DNA of 64,000 bases from Marimicrobium sp913061115 (lineage in GTDB: Bacteria > Pseudomonadota > Gammaproteobacteria > Pseudomonadales > Halieaceae): assembly GCF_047729875.1 (NCBI RefSeq), contig NZ_CP159826.1, forward strand, positions 868,001 to 932,000, written 5' to 3'. The position numbers and the translations under genes are program-made. Each line of letters opens with the position of its first letter. Position 1 is the stretch's first letter. Under the pieces are notes generated by a model. It worked only from the letters and a program-made list of their open reading frames with translations. It ran no database searches and had not been told where the DNA came from. Positions 1-8,069 of this stretch are shown here, one piece after another.

Positions 1-130
1 GATATCGACACTTTGGGTCAAAATGGTGGCAAGCGTGGAGCGGCCTGTGCGCCGTGCTGGGAAACAAAAAATAATATAACCAATTGATTTAGCTAGTATT
101 TTTATTTTTATTGCCGTGTATTTCCATTGT

Positions 131-146
131 TGGCACGCGATATGCA
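131..146 (+). promoter_or_regulatory. sigma-54 (-24/-12) promoter of the pilin gene
   Basis: The sequence TGGCACGCGATATGCA matches the RpoN consensus TGGCAC-N5-TTGC. The invariant GG and GC dinucleotides are separated by exactly 10 bases. It lies about 85 bp upstream of the pilin start codon. Type IV major pilin genes in gammaproteobacteria are classically RpoN/PilR dependent, so position and context agree. The long untranslated leader is also usual for pilA. Confidence 0.8.
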
Positions 147-229
147 ATGTCATCTCTGCAAATGGCCTATACCGGGGAGAAGAGTCTCTTGCCGGTGTGT
201 AACCCTAATCATCAAGGTAGAGAACGATT

Positions 230-739
230 ATGAATATTCAAAAGAAGGCACAAAAAGGTTTTACCCTCATCGAACTGATGATCGTGATTGCGATTGTCGG
301 TATTCTTGCCGCGATCGCGCTGCCTGCTTATCAGGACTATATTGTACGCTCCAAGATGTCTGAAGCAGTCGCTGCTCTGGCAGAAGCCAAAACGACCGTT
401 ACTGAATATGTGGCGTCTAACGGTGGGCTGCCGGATGATGGCGTAGGAATCGAATTTGGTGTCAATACCGCTGAGCGCAACAGTGATATTCTTAAAGTGA
501 TAACTGTGATTGTTCTGACTCCAAAGGTTTACATTACGGCGAATGTTAATCAGGCTGTCTGGGGCGACGGTACTGGCACCGAGCCCTTTTCCTTAGTGGG
601 GACTGTAGGCTCTGATTCTACTATTCGGTGGCAATGCAACCCAGGGAGTGCGCTTAGCACAACGGGAGTTGATATAAAGTATCTTCCTGCCAACTGTCGT
701 GGCGCTTACGTAGACCCGGACGCAGCCCCTGACGCCTAA
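230..739 (+). CDS. pilA: type IV major pilin (PilA-like prepilin)
   Basis: A 169-residue type IVa prepilin, the structural subunit of a retractile pilus. The short basic leader ends at Gly10 and is followed by FTLIELMIVIAIVGILAAIA. This is the prepilin peptidase site with Glu at mature position 5 and the hydrophobic N-terminal helix. Two cysteines near the C-terminus (about 136 and 156) would form the D-loop disulfide. The ATG at 230 follows a GGTAGAGAACG-type leader and a sigma-54 promoter, and a strong hairpin terminator follows the stop, so it is a single-gene transcript. No pilB, pilC or pilD is visible here; they may lie left of the window. It could be a minor or variant pilin, but the promoter and size favour the major subunit. 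Confidence 0.88.
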   Translation: MNIQKKAQKGFTLIELMIVIAIVGILAAIALPAYQDYIVRSKMSEAVAALAEAKTTVTEYVASNGGLPDDGVGIEFGVNTAERNSDILKVITVIVLTPKVYITANVNQAVWGDGTGTEPFSLVGTVGSDSTIRWQCNPGSALSTTGVDIKYLPANCRGAYVDPDAAPDA

Positions 740-761
740 CCTCGGTCACTAATGGAGTAGG

Positions 762-790
762 AAAAAGCCCGGCTCTGCCGGGCTTTTTTT
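762..790 (+). terminator. Rho-independent terminator after the pilin gene
   Basis: A 7-bp GC-rich stem (GCCCGGC / GCCGGGC, loop TCT) is followed by eight T residues. It sits 25-50 bp past the pilin stop and also separates it from the convergent malate synthase gene. Confidence 0.9.
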
Positions 791-847
791 TGACCAAAAT
801 AAAGCGGTGCTGGCGATCGTTTTAGAGGACATGCCTTGCGCTTGACC

Positions 848-3025
848 TTACGACGCCCTCGCTTTTGCCTCACGCCGTCGCGCATGCAACACCGGCTCGG
901 TGTAACCACTGGGCTGTTGTTCACCCAGAAACACCAAATCACAGGCGGCCTGAAAAGCAATGCTGGCATCAAAGTTGGGCGCCATAGGCCGATACAAAGG
1001 GTCCGCTGCGTTTTGTGTATCCACGACGGCCGCCATGCGCTCGAGTGTCTCCCGCACCTGTTCTGCACTGCAGACGCCGTGACGCAGCCAGTTGGCGATA
1101 TGTTGACTCGAGATACGCAGGGTCGCACGGTCCTCCATTAAGCCCACCTGATTGATATCAGGCACCTTGGAGCATCCCACGCCTTGGTCAATCCAACGCA
1201 CGACATAGCCCAGTATGCCCTGCGCGTTATTATCTAATTCGCGCTGAATTTCAAGCTCACTGAGACCGTCGGCGCCTTTGAGGGGAATGCTCAGGATGTC
1301 GTCCAACGAGGCGCGAGCCTCCCCTAATAATTGGGTCTGCCGCTCGCCGACGTTGATATCATGGTAATGCATCGCGTGCAGCGTTGCTGCCGTCGGGGAG
1401 GGCACCCAGGCAGTGCTGGCGCCGGCCTGCGGGTGTGCAATCTTGTTGCTCATCATGTCGGCCATCAGGTCTGGCATCGCCCACATGCCTTTGCCGATCT
1501 GAGCCTTACCCAATAGTCCACAGCGCAGTCCGGTATCGACATTCCAGTCTTCATACGCAGAGATCCAGGGTTCCTGTTTCATCGCACCCTTGGGTGTAAT
1601 GGCGCCTGCATGCATGCTGGTGTGTATCTCGTCGCCGGTGCGATCCAGAAAACCGGTGTTGATGAACACTAGGCGCTCGCTCGCTGCACGAATACACTCT
1701 TTGAGGTTCACTGTGGTGCGTCGTTCCTCGTCCATGATGCCCATTTTCAGGGTGTTGCGGGCCATACCCAGGACGTCTTCGATACGGTCGAACAGGTCAC
1801 AGGTGAACGCGACTTCATCCGGGCCGTGCATTTTGGGTTTTACAATATAGACGCTGCCCTGCGGCGAGTTGCGATCACTGCCGGCTGCCTTGTTCAGGTC
1901 GTGCAGCGCGATCATCGCGCTGAACATGGCATCCATAATGCCCTCTGGAATCTCATCACCGTTGGCATCCAATATGGCCGGTGTGGTCATCAGATGGCCT
2001 ACATTGCGCACGAACATCAGGCTGCGCCCGGCCAGCATCAGCTCGCCGCCATCGGGCGCAGTAAAGCGACGGTTCTTGTTGAGACGGCGGGTCATCGTCT
2101 TGCCGCCTTTGTCAAAGCGATCTTCCAGATCGCCACGCATCAGGCCTAGCCAGTTGCGATAAGCGACGGTTTTGTCCTCGGCGTCCACCGCTGCGACGGA
2201 GTCTTCGCAATCTTGAATGGTGGTGAGTGCCGCTTCCAGCACGACGTCTTTGACGCCTGCTGCATCGGTCGCACCAATGGGGCTTGCCGGGTCGATTTGG
2301 ATTTCGATATGCAGACCGTTATGGCGCAGCAGGATGCTGTCAGGTGCTGCCGCATCGCCGCAATAGCCACGCAGCTGCGCAGGCGCTTGCAGCGTGCGGG
2401 TTGCACCATCACTCAGTGTGACCTGCAGCGCGCCCTCCGCTACGGTGTAGGCTTTCGCATCGACATGGCTGCCCTCGGTGAGGGGGCAGTGGCGGTCGAG
2501 AAAGTCTTTCGCGTAGGCGATAACGTTATTGCCGCGCACTGGATTATAGGCACCCACGCGCTCGGCTCCGTCGGCCTCTGGGATCACGTCAGTGCCATAT
2601 AAAGCATCGTAAAGGCTGCCCCAGCGGGCATTGGCCGCGTTCAGTGCGTAGCGCGCATTCATCACCGGCACCACCAGTTGCGGCCCTGCCAGCGTGGCGA
2701 CTTCCTCGTCTACGCCTGTGGTGCTGATGTGAAAATCGGGACCTTCATGAAGCAGGTAGCCAATCTCTTGCAAAAAGGCCTTGTAGGCCTCGCGGTCGTA
2801 GTCGTTACCCGGGTGAGCCTGATGCCATGCGTCGATTTTGCCCTGCAGATCTTCACGGATTTGTAATAAATCACGGTTACGCGGCCCCAGCGTGTCGACG
2901 ATGGATTCCAGACCCTGCCAGAACTGAGCGGGCGTGACACCCGTGCCCGGGGCGATGTCTTTTTCCAGAAGTTGGTTGAGAACGGTTGCAACCTGCAAGC
3001 TCCCCTGTTGGACGCGATCCGTCAT
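848..3025 (-). CDS. glcB: malate synthase G
   Basis: At 725 residues it has the length of isoform G (about 723). It condenses glyoxylate with acetyl-CoA to malate in the glyoxylate bypass, in the cytoplasm, and is needed for growth on acetate, fatty acids or glycolate. Family blocks can be read along the protein: FTCDLFDRIEDVLG, MGIMDEERRTTVNLKECI, the segment VFINTGFLDRTGDEIHTSMHAG, and the C-terminal GVGCSKVPDINQVGLMEDRATLRIS block that carries the catalytic region. It stands alone, without glcDEF or isocitrate lyase, and shares its strand with a LysR regulator 133 bp upstream. The many acyl-CoA dehydrogenases elsewhere in the window fit a need for C2 assimilation. Confidence 0.96.
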   Translation of the reverse strand: MTDRVQQGSLQVATVLNQLLEKDIAPGTGVTPAQFWQGLESIVDTLGPRNRDLLQIREDLQGKIDAWHQAHPGNDYDREAYKAFLQEIGYLLHEGPDFHISTTGVDEEVATLAGPQLVVPVMNARYALNAANARWGSLYDALYGTDVIPEADGAERVGAYNPVRGNNVIAYAKDFLDRHCPLTEGSHVDAKAYTVAEGALQVTLSDGATRTLQAPAQLRGYCGDAAAPDSILLRHNGLHIEIQIDPASPIGATDAAGVKDVVLEAALTTIQDCEDSVAAVDAEDKTVAYRNWLGLMRGDLEDRFDKGGKTMTRRLNKNRRFTAPDGGELMLAGRSLMFVRNVGHLMTTPAILDANGDEIPEGIMDAMFSAMIALHDLNKAAGSDRNSPQGSVYIVKPKMHGPDEVAFTCDLFDRIEDVLGMARNTLKMGIMDEERRTTVNLKECIRAASERLVFINTGFLDRTGDEIHTSMHAGAITPKGAMKQEPWISAYEDWNVDTGLRCGLLGKAQIGKGMWAMPDLMADMMSNKIAHPQAGASTAWVPSPTAATLHAMHYHDINVGERQTQLLGEARASLDDILSIPLKGADGLSELEIQRELDNNAQGILGYVVRWIDQGVGCSKVPDINQVGLMEDRATLRISSQHIANWLRHGVCSAEQVRETLERMAAVVDTQNAADPLYRPMAPNFDASIAFQAACDLVFLGEQQPSGYTEPVLHARRREAKARAS

Positions 3026-3157
3026 GCTGATTCCTCTTTGTAAACGATAGCTAAGCCCAGGCCCACGCCTGTGCCGCTGAGCAGATGAGTGTAGGTCGCA
3101 GACTTAAATTTAGCGAATTTATCGCTTCTATCACCGCCATTAGAGCGGTGAATGCCG

Positions 3158-4132
3158 CTAAAGCGTCGGTTGCTGTCCGTTCAGTTCTCTGGCGGTGTCC
3201 ACAATCAATTTACGCAGCCATTTATTGGCGGGGTTGTGTTGTAAAAGTGGGCTCCACGCCATTTTCAGCTCTAGTGGCGGAATCTCCAGCGGCGGCTCGC
3301 GCAACACCACACGCGGGTTGTTCAGTTTGAGCTGCGCTGCGCGGGTTGGGAGGGTGACGATCAGGTCGTTTTGTTCTGCCAGTGTCATCGCCGCCTGATA
3401 GTGTCGCGTGAACACCCGTATTTGACGCTTCTTGCCCAGTCTGTTGAGGGCTGCATCGACCCATCCCAAGCGTTGAACGTCGCTCGGATCTACGCCTACC
3501 CCCACACCCATGCCGGTCTTACTGACCCACACATGGTTGGCTTGGAGATAATTCTCCAGGGTGAAATCGTTCAGTACGGGATTTTCGGGGCTTAGTACGC
3601 AGGTAAAGCTATCGTCCCAAAGGTGTATCTGATGGAAGGATTGGGGCATGGAGTCGAACCGGTTGATCACCATGTCGACCTTCCCGCGCTCAACATCCAG
3701 AAAGCTCACGTCCGAGGGTGTCATGATATCCAGCGTCAGGCCCGGTGCCAGCGTGCGTAGCTTTCCTAGCACACTGGGGAATAAGGTGGACTCAGCATAA
3801 TCGCTGGCCATAATGCGGAAAACACGCTGCGCAGTGCCCGCTTCAAACTCTCCGCGAGGCTGTACGGCCTGATCGATTTTGCTGAGGACCTCGCGCACCA
3901 CCGGCTCCAGCTCGAGCGCGCGCTCAGTGGGTGTCATGCCCTCGCTGGTCCTTACGAGTAAGGGGTCGTTAAACAGTTCCCGCAGTCGGCGCAGGCCGTT
4001 ACTCATGGCCGGCTGTGACAGGTTGAGTTGGTTGGCGGCCTGGGTCACGTTGCGCTCGCGCAGCAGTGCATCTAGGTAGACCAGCAGGTTAAGATCGATC
4101 CGATTGACTTTCACGAGACGCTCCGCATTCAT
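3158..4132 (-). CDS. LysR-family transcriptional regulator
   Basis: A 324-residue LTTR. The N-terminal winged HTH spans roughly residues 9-70 (RIDLNLLVYLDALL, VTQAANQLNLSQPAMSNGL). The effector domain runs from about 95 to the end. Its helix pattern resembles the NodD/PbrR/LeuO-like branch of LysR proteins rather than CysB. It is transcribed in the same direction as malate synthase and divergently from rraA, so it could control either or itself. An AT-rich, dyad-bearing 150-bp gap separates it from rraA. The inducer cannot be inferred from the sequence. Confidence 0.9.
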   Translation of the reverse strand: MNAERLVKVNRIDLNLLVYLDALLRERNVTQAANQLNLSQPAMSNGLRRLRELFNDPLLVRTSEGMTPTERALELEPVVREVLSKIDQAVQPRGEFEAGTAQRVFRIMASDYAESTLFPSVLGKLRTLAPGLTLDIMTPSDVSFLDVERGKVDMVINRFDSMPQSFHQIHLWDDSFTCVLSPENPVLNDFTLENYLQANHVWVSKTGMGVGVGVDPSDVQRLGWVDAALNRLGKKRQIRVFTRHYQAAMTLAEQNDLIVTLPTRAAQLKLNNPRVVLREPPLEIPPLELKMAWSPLLQHNPANKWLRKLIVDTARELNGQQPTL

Positions 4133-4253
4133 TTTGTGAATGAAAGATATGCTAGGTATTGGCTGGGGGAATTATACTCACAATCTAGCGATTGCCAACA
4201 CTGCACATGGGTTGCACGCATCACGGTTGGGTTTGTGCGTGTGCGTCAGGATG

Positions 4254-4259
4254 TATAAT
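4254..4259 (+). promoter_or_regulatory. candidate -10 element of rraA
   Basis: A perfect TATAAT lies 30 bp upstream of the rraA start codon. The best -35 candidate (TTGTGC at 4233) has a short 15-bp spacer, so only the -10 hexamer is convincing. Confidence 0.4.
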
Positions 4260-4288
4260 GCTCACAATGACATCATTTTGGAGTGGTT

Positions 4289-4774
4289 ATGATCCCAATT
4301 TCGACCCCCGATCTATCGGATGAGGCACCCGAGGTCTGTGCCCTTGAGTTGCAACTGGTTAATTATGGACAAATCCGACAATTTGGGGGGGCGGTAGTCA
4401 CCATCAAATGCCACGAGGACAACTCGCTGGTAAAGCAATGTGTCGAGGAGCCGGGACTGGGCCGCGTGATCGTGGTGGATGGCGGGGGTTCTATGCGGCG
4501 TGCCCTGCTGGGTGACCTGCTGGCAGAGAAAGCGGCAGCCAATCGCTGGAGCGGCCTGATTATCAATGGGGTTATCCGCGACGTGGATGAAATTGGCCGC
4601 ACCTCTGTCGGTGTGCAGGCATTGGGCAGTTGTCCGATCAAGACTGAAAAGCGCGGCGTGGGGGAGCGTGATATCGACCTTCACATCGGCGGCGTGGACA
4701 TCGCGCCGGGTGATTATATTTACGCCGATAATAACGGGGTGATTGTCAGTAAGCGGTCTTTGCTCTCGCAATGA
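4289..4774 (+). CDS. rraA: RraA-family protein (RNase E activity regulator)
   Basis: A 161-residue protein, the same length as E. coli RraA, a trimeric inhibitor that binds the C-terminal scaffold of RNase E. Family landmarks are GGAVVTIKCHEDNSLV near the N-terminus, GRVIVVDGGGSMRRALLGDLLAEKA in the middle and GLIINGVIRDVDEI in the second half. GTG lies six bases upstream, but the ATG at 4289 has a TTTTGGAG ribosome site at proper spacing and gives the family's N-terminus. The RraA fold is shared with 4-hydroxy-4-methyl-2-oxoglutarate aldolases; the length and the absence of an aromatic catabolic context favour RraA. Confidence 0.9.
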   Translation: MIPISTPDLSDEAPEVCALELQLVNYGQIRQFGGAVVTIKCHEDNSLVKQCVEEPGLGRVIVVDGGGSMRRALLGDLLAEKAAANRWSGLIINGVIRDVDEIGRTSVGVQALGSCPIKTEKRGVGERDIDLHIGGVDIAPGDYIYADNNGVIVSKRSLLSQ

Positions 4775-4795
4775 CCCTGATTGTGGCGTGCGGTT

Positions 4796-5650
4796 TTATA
4801 GCAGGCGCATGGATAGATCGAGCGGTTTACAGTCCTTGGTCAGTGCGCCAATTGAAATAAAGTCCACGCCGGTTTGCGCAATAGCAAGCAGCGTTGCTTC
4901 GGTCACATTACCGGAGGCTTCCAGTTCGACGCGCCCATTCGACAAATTAACGGCCTGCACCGTATGCTCAAGAGAAAAGTTGTCCAGCATGATTCGGTCG
5001 CAGGCCGCCGCTAGCGCCTCTTCGAGCTCTGCAAGGTTTTCAACTTCGACTTCCACTGGTTTTCCAGGGGCGTAATTCATTGCTGCTTTTACCGCTGCAG
5101 CAATGCCGCCGCAGGCCGTGATATGGTTTTCCTTGATCAGAAAGGCATCGTATAACCCGATGCGGTGATTATGACAGCCACCGCAGCGCACCGCGTACTT
5201 TTGTGCTTCGCGTAATCCAGGAATCGTTTTTCGAGTGTCCAACAATTTTGCATTAGTCTCGCTCACAACGTCTGCATAGCGATGACTGGTGGTTGCTGTG
5301 CCCGACAGCAGCTGCAGAAAGTTGAGGGCACAACGCTCACCGGTCAGTAAGCTTCGCGCAGGGCCCTCAACGGTAAATAGTGTATCGCCTGCGGTGACGA
5401 CTTGCCCGTCTGCACGATGCCATTCCAGACGCACCGCCTCGTCCAGATCTGCGAATACGGCATTCACCCACGGCTGTCCACAGAGCACGCCATCTTCTCG
5501 GCTAATCACTCGGCCAGTCGCGCGCGAACCAGCGGAAATTAACGCAGCGGTAATATCGCCGCTGCCCACATCCTCTGCCAGCGCAGCGCGAATATTACGC
5601 TGCACTACTGCGGAATCGGGGGCTGTGAGTTGGGGTTTCGACTGGCTCAT
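4796..5650 (-). CDS. nadC: nicotinate-nucleotide pyrophosphorylase (carboxylating)
   Basis: A 284-residue quinolinate phosphoribosyltransferase, the last de novo step to nicotinate mononucleotide in NAD synthesis. It carries the N-terminal block NIRAALAEDVGSGDITAALI and the signature DTRKTIPGLREAQKYAVRCG with the substrate-binding RCGG and HNHR. Also present are the lysine-containing FLIKENHI and the C-terminal phosphate-binding region VDFISIGALTKD. The ampD start lies 178 bp away in the opposite direction. The nadC/ampD divergent pair near pilA is an arrangement I recall from Pseudomonas aeruginosa. Confidence 0.96.
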   Translation of the reverse strand: MSQSKPQLTAPDSAVVQRNIRAALAEDVGSGDITAALISAGSRATGRVISREDGVLCGQPWVNAVFADLDEAVRLEWHRADGQVVTAGDTLFTVEGPARSLLTGERCALNFLQLLSGTATTSHRYADVVSETNAKLLDTRKTIPGLREAQKYAVRCGGCHNHRIGLYDAFLIKENHITACGGIAAAVKAAMNYAPGKPVEVEVENLAELEEALAAACDRIMLDNFSLEHTVQAVNLSNGRVELEASGNVTEATLLAIAQTGVDFISIGALTKDCKPLDLSMRLL

Positions 5651-5827
5651 AAAATAAATGTGTGTCGTGAAAATGATTGGTGATTGTAGCAGTTAGTAAT
5701 GTCCACTGTTAATGCCGATTGTGAGGCATAGGTGCTCTGCATTCTGTGACTAATTCCGTGTAAACTGTGACTCGGGCAACGTTTCGCTCGGCATCGACAG
5801 TAACAGCTGTCAGGAATAACAGCAGAC

Positions 5828-6391
5828 ATGCAATACACAGTGGATAAGGGCTGGTTACTTGAGGCTAGGAGGGTGCCTTCACCGAATTGCGAGACCCGCC
5901 CGGCAAACTGTGTGCCAGAACTATTGGTTATACACAACATCTCGCTCCCGCCGGGGTGTTACGGCGGCGACTGCATAGAGCGATTTTTTACGAATCGTTT
6001 GGACTGGGACGAACACCCTTTCTTCGAAAAGCTCCGTGGCATGAAGGTGTCAGCACATCTGTTGATACAACGCGGTGGTGATCTTGTGCAATTTGTTGAT
6101 TTCGGTGAGCGCGCCTGGCATGCGGGTCAGTCCACTTACAAAGGGCGTAGCGATTGCAACGATTTCAGTATCGGCATTGAGCTTGAGGGCACGGATGATG
6201 ACCCTTATACCGATGCACAATATACGGCCCTGTTAGCGGTGACGAGTGTGTTAATAGCACAGTACCCGGCTATGGGTACGGATAAAATTGTCGGGCATTG
6301 CGATATTGCGCCGGGGCGCAAAACCGACCCAGGCCCCGCATTTGACTGGTACCGTTATCGGCAGCAGTTGGGGGAAGTAGACCGTATGTAA
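5828..6391 (+). CDS. ampD: 1,6-anhydro-N-acetylmuramyl-L-alanine amidase
   Basis: A 187-residue cytoplasmic zinc amidase of the amidase_2 family. It removes the stem peptide from anhydro-muropeptides during peptidoglycan recycling and thereby lowers AmpC induction in species that have it. Likely zinc ligands are visible: the His in VIHNISLPP, the His in FSIGIELEGTDD-flanked strands, and the HCDIAPGRKTDPGP block with both the late His and Asp. Also typical are AWHAGQSTYKGRSDCND and the C-terminal FDWYRYRQQL. It has no signal peptide, which distinguishes it from AmiD. No ampE follows; the next gene is an FHA-type activator. Confidence 0.94.
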   Translation: MQYTVDKGWLLEARRVPSPNCETRPANCVPELLVIHNISLPPGCYGGDCIERFFTNRLDWDEHPFFEKLRGMKVSAHLLIQRGGDLVQFVDFGERAWHAGQSTYKGRSDCNDFSIGIELEGTDDDPYTDAQYTALLAVTSVLIAQYPAMGTDKIVGHCDIAPGRKTDPGPAFDWYRYRQQLGEVDRM

Positions 6392-6499
6392 ATCTCTTCC
6401 TATTGACTGTCAGCCCATTACGGCATTTTTGCGTTCAACTGCTAAGCTTTAACACTAACGACTCTCTGTTTTGCAACCAGTCGACGGATACCCAAATCC

Positions 6500-8065
6500 A
6501 TGATGAGGCCTGCTGACACGGATTTAACCCTTCCTTCAATCATTGCCGCGCTGGGAGCTGCGCCCGCGAGATTGGATCTCGTGCTTACGATCATTTTTCA
6601 TGCTGACACTGCTCGTATTGGACACAAGACTTTGGTGCCATTGCAAACGGGTGATGTCCCTTGGGTGCTGGGGCGTTATAGCCCCGAGTTCAATGGGACA
6701 TATGATCACGCCCCCGCAGGGCTCGATGATGCGCATGTCAGTCGCCGAGCGCTACAATTTAGCTACCAGGGTCAGCGCCTTACGATTCGTCGATTTGATT
6801 CAGCCAGTCGCTGTCGCGTCGGCCCGACCGAGTTGTACAGCAGCGTTGAACTGCGCAGGGACACGTTGCTCGAGGGCGTCCCTCTGATGCTAGGGCACAG
6901 TATTGTTCTTATGCTGCGACTGACCAAGCGCAGTATCACAAAGAATCAAACAAGCCATGATAGCGATCCGTTGCGCGGTAACAGTGTTTGTATGGATGAC
7001 ATTCGAGAGCAGGTCGCTCGTACCGCTAAAAGCGACCTTGACGTACTCATTCGGGGCGAAACAGGAACCGGCAAGGAATTAGTGGCCACGGCTATTCACC
7101 AGGCGAGTGGCCGGGCCGACGGCCCCATGGTCTGTGTCAATATGGCCGCAATCCCTAATGAGCTGGCGGCGTCCGCTTTGTTTGGCAGTACTCGTGGCGC
7201 CTTTACAGGCGCTGATAAAGCAAGCCCGGGTTATTTTGAGCAGGCACAGGGTGGCAGCCTGTTTCTGGATGAGATTGGAGATGTCGCTTTGGAGGTGCAA
7301 CCGTTGTTGTTGCGTGTCCTAGAGCAGCGTGAAATTCAGGCTGTCGGTGGCCCGATAAGGCGCGTGGATGTGCGCGTGATATCCGCCACGGATGCAGCGC
7401 TTGAGGGTGAGGGTTGTCATTTTAAAGCGGCATTGCGCCACCGTCTTGGGGCCTGTGAAATAGTACTGCCGCCGCTGCATGAACACCCAGAAGATATCGG
7501 TGAGTTGTTATTGCATTTTCTTCAGCGTAGCGCAGCGGAGGCCGAACGCACTGAATTATTACCTCATGTGCAGAGCCTCGCGCGGGACATTGCCGCCTGG
7601 GCAATACTGTTTTTTCGTTTTGTGAGTTATCGCTGGCCGGGAAACGTTCGTGAGCTGGTCAATTTCACCCAACAGATCGTTCTCGCAAGTGAGACGACGC
7701 CGATCTTGAATGCAAACTTGCAGTTAACGCTGCTCAAGAAAAATACTAAAGCGTCTTCAGTAGAGGGGCGTCCGCCACGCCGTAAAATCCAGGATATCGA
7801 CGATGATACGTTTGATCAGGCAATGGTCTCTAACGGTAGTGAAGCGCTACGCGTCGCTTTGCAGCTAGGTGTTTCGCGGGGCGCAGTGTACCGGCGTATT
7901 AAAATGTCACCTCGCTATCGCTTGGCCACAGACATTTCACTGGATGAGTTGCAGCGTGTACTGACTCAGCGCGGTGGCGATAGCGTAGCTGTTGCTAAAC
8001 AGTTGCAGGTCTCGGTGAATAGTCTGCGCTGTCATTTGCGCAATTTACGTCTTTTTTATCACTGA
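6500..8065 (+). CDS. FHA-domain sigma-54-dependent transcriptional activator with tandem C-terminal HTH
   Basis: A 521-residue bacterial enhancer-binding protein. Residues about 35-142 look like a forkhead-associated (phosphothreonine-binding) domain: a VLGRYSPEF strand, then HVSRRALQF in place of the usual SRxH, then a glycine-rich C-terminal strand. An AAA+ domain follows with Walker A GETGTGKE (186-193), the sigma-54 contact loop GAFTGA (233-238) and Walker B SLFLDEIGD (253-261). The C-terminus has two consecutive Fis-like helix-turn-helix segments: LQLGVSRGAVYRRI, then AKQLQVSVNSLRCHL at the very end. Only one such segment is usual. The stop is 4 bp before a Ser/Thr kinase gene, so the kinase probably supplies the phospho-signal read by the FHA domain. 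Similar FHA activators occur in myxobacteria and near type VI secretion loci, but no T6SS gene is present here. Target genes are unknown. Confidence 0.88.
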   Translation: MMRPADTDLTLPSIIAALGAAPARLDLVLTIIFHADTARIGHKTLVPLQTGDVPWVLGRYSPEFNGTYDHAPAGLDDAHVSRRALQFSYQGQRLTIRRFDSASRCRVGPTELYSSVELRRDTLLEGVPLMLGHSIVLMLRLTKRSITKNQTSHDSDPLRGNSVCMDDIREQVARTAKSDLDVLIRGETGTGKELVATAIHQASGRADGPMVCVNMAAIPNELAASALFGSTRGAFTGADKASPGYFEQAQGGSLFLDEIGDVALEVQPLLLRVLEQREIQAVGGPIRRVDVRVISATDAALEGEGCHFKAALRHRLGACEIVLPPLHEHPEDIGELLLHFLQRSAAEAERTELLPHVQSLARDIAAWAILFFRFVSYRWPGNVRELVNFTQQIVLASETTPILNANLQLTLLKKNTKASSVEGRPPRRKIQDIDDDTFDQAMVSNGSEALRVALQLGVSRGAVYRRIKMSPRYRLATDISLDELQRVLTQRGGDSVAVAKQLQVSVNSLRCHLRNLRLFYH

Positions 8066-8069
8066 GTGC

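Noticed and set aside
1..126. Possible tail of an upstream gene in the first 75 bases
   Set aside because: All three plus-strand frames reach a stop within 90 bases and none gives a recognisable ending, so no gene call is possible.
127..363. 78-codon frame overlapping the start of the pilin gene
   Set aside because: It overlaps the pilin in another frame and has no protein-family features; the pilin frame has the prepilin motif and promoter.
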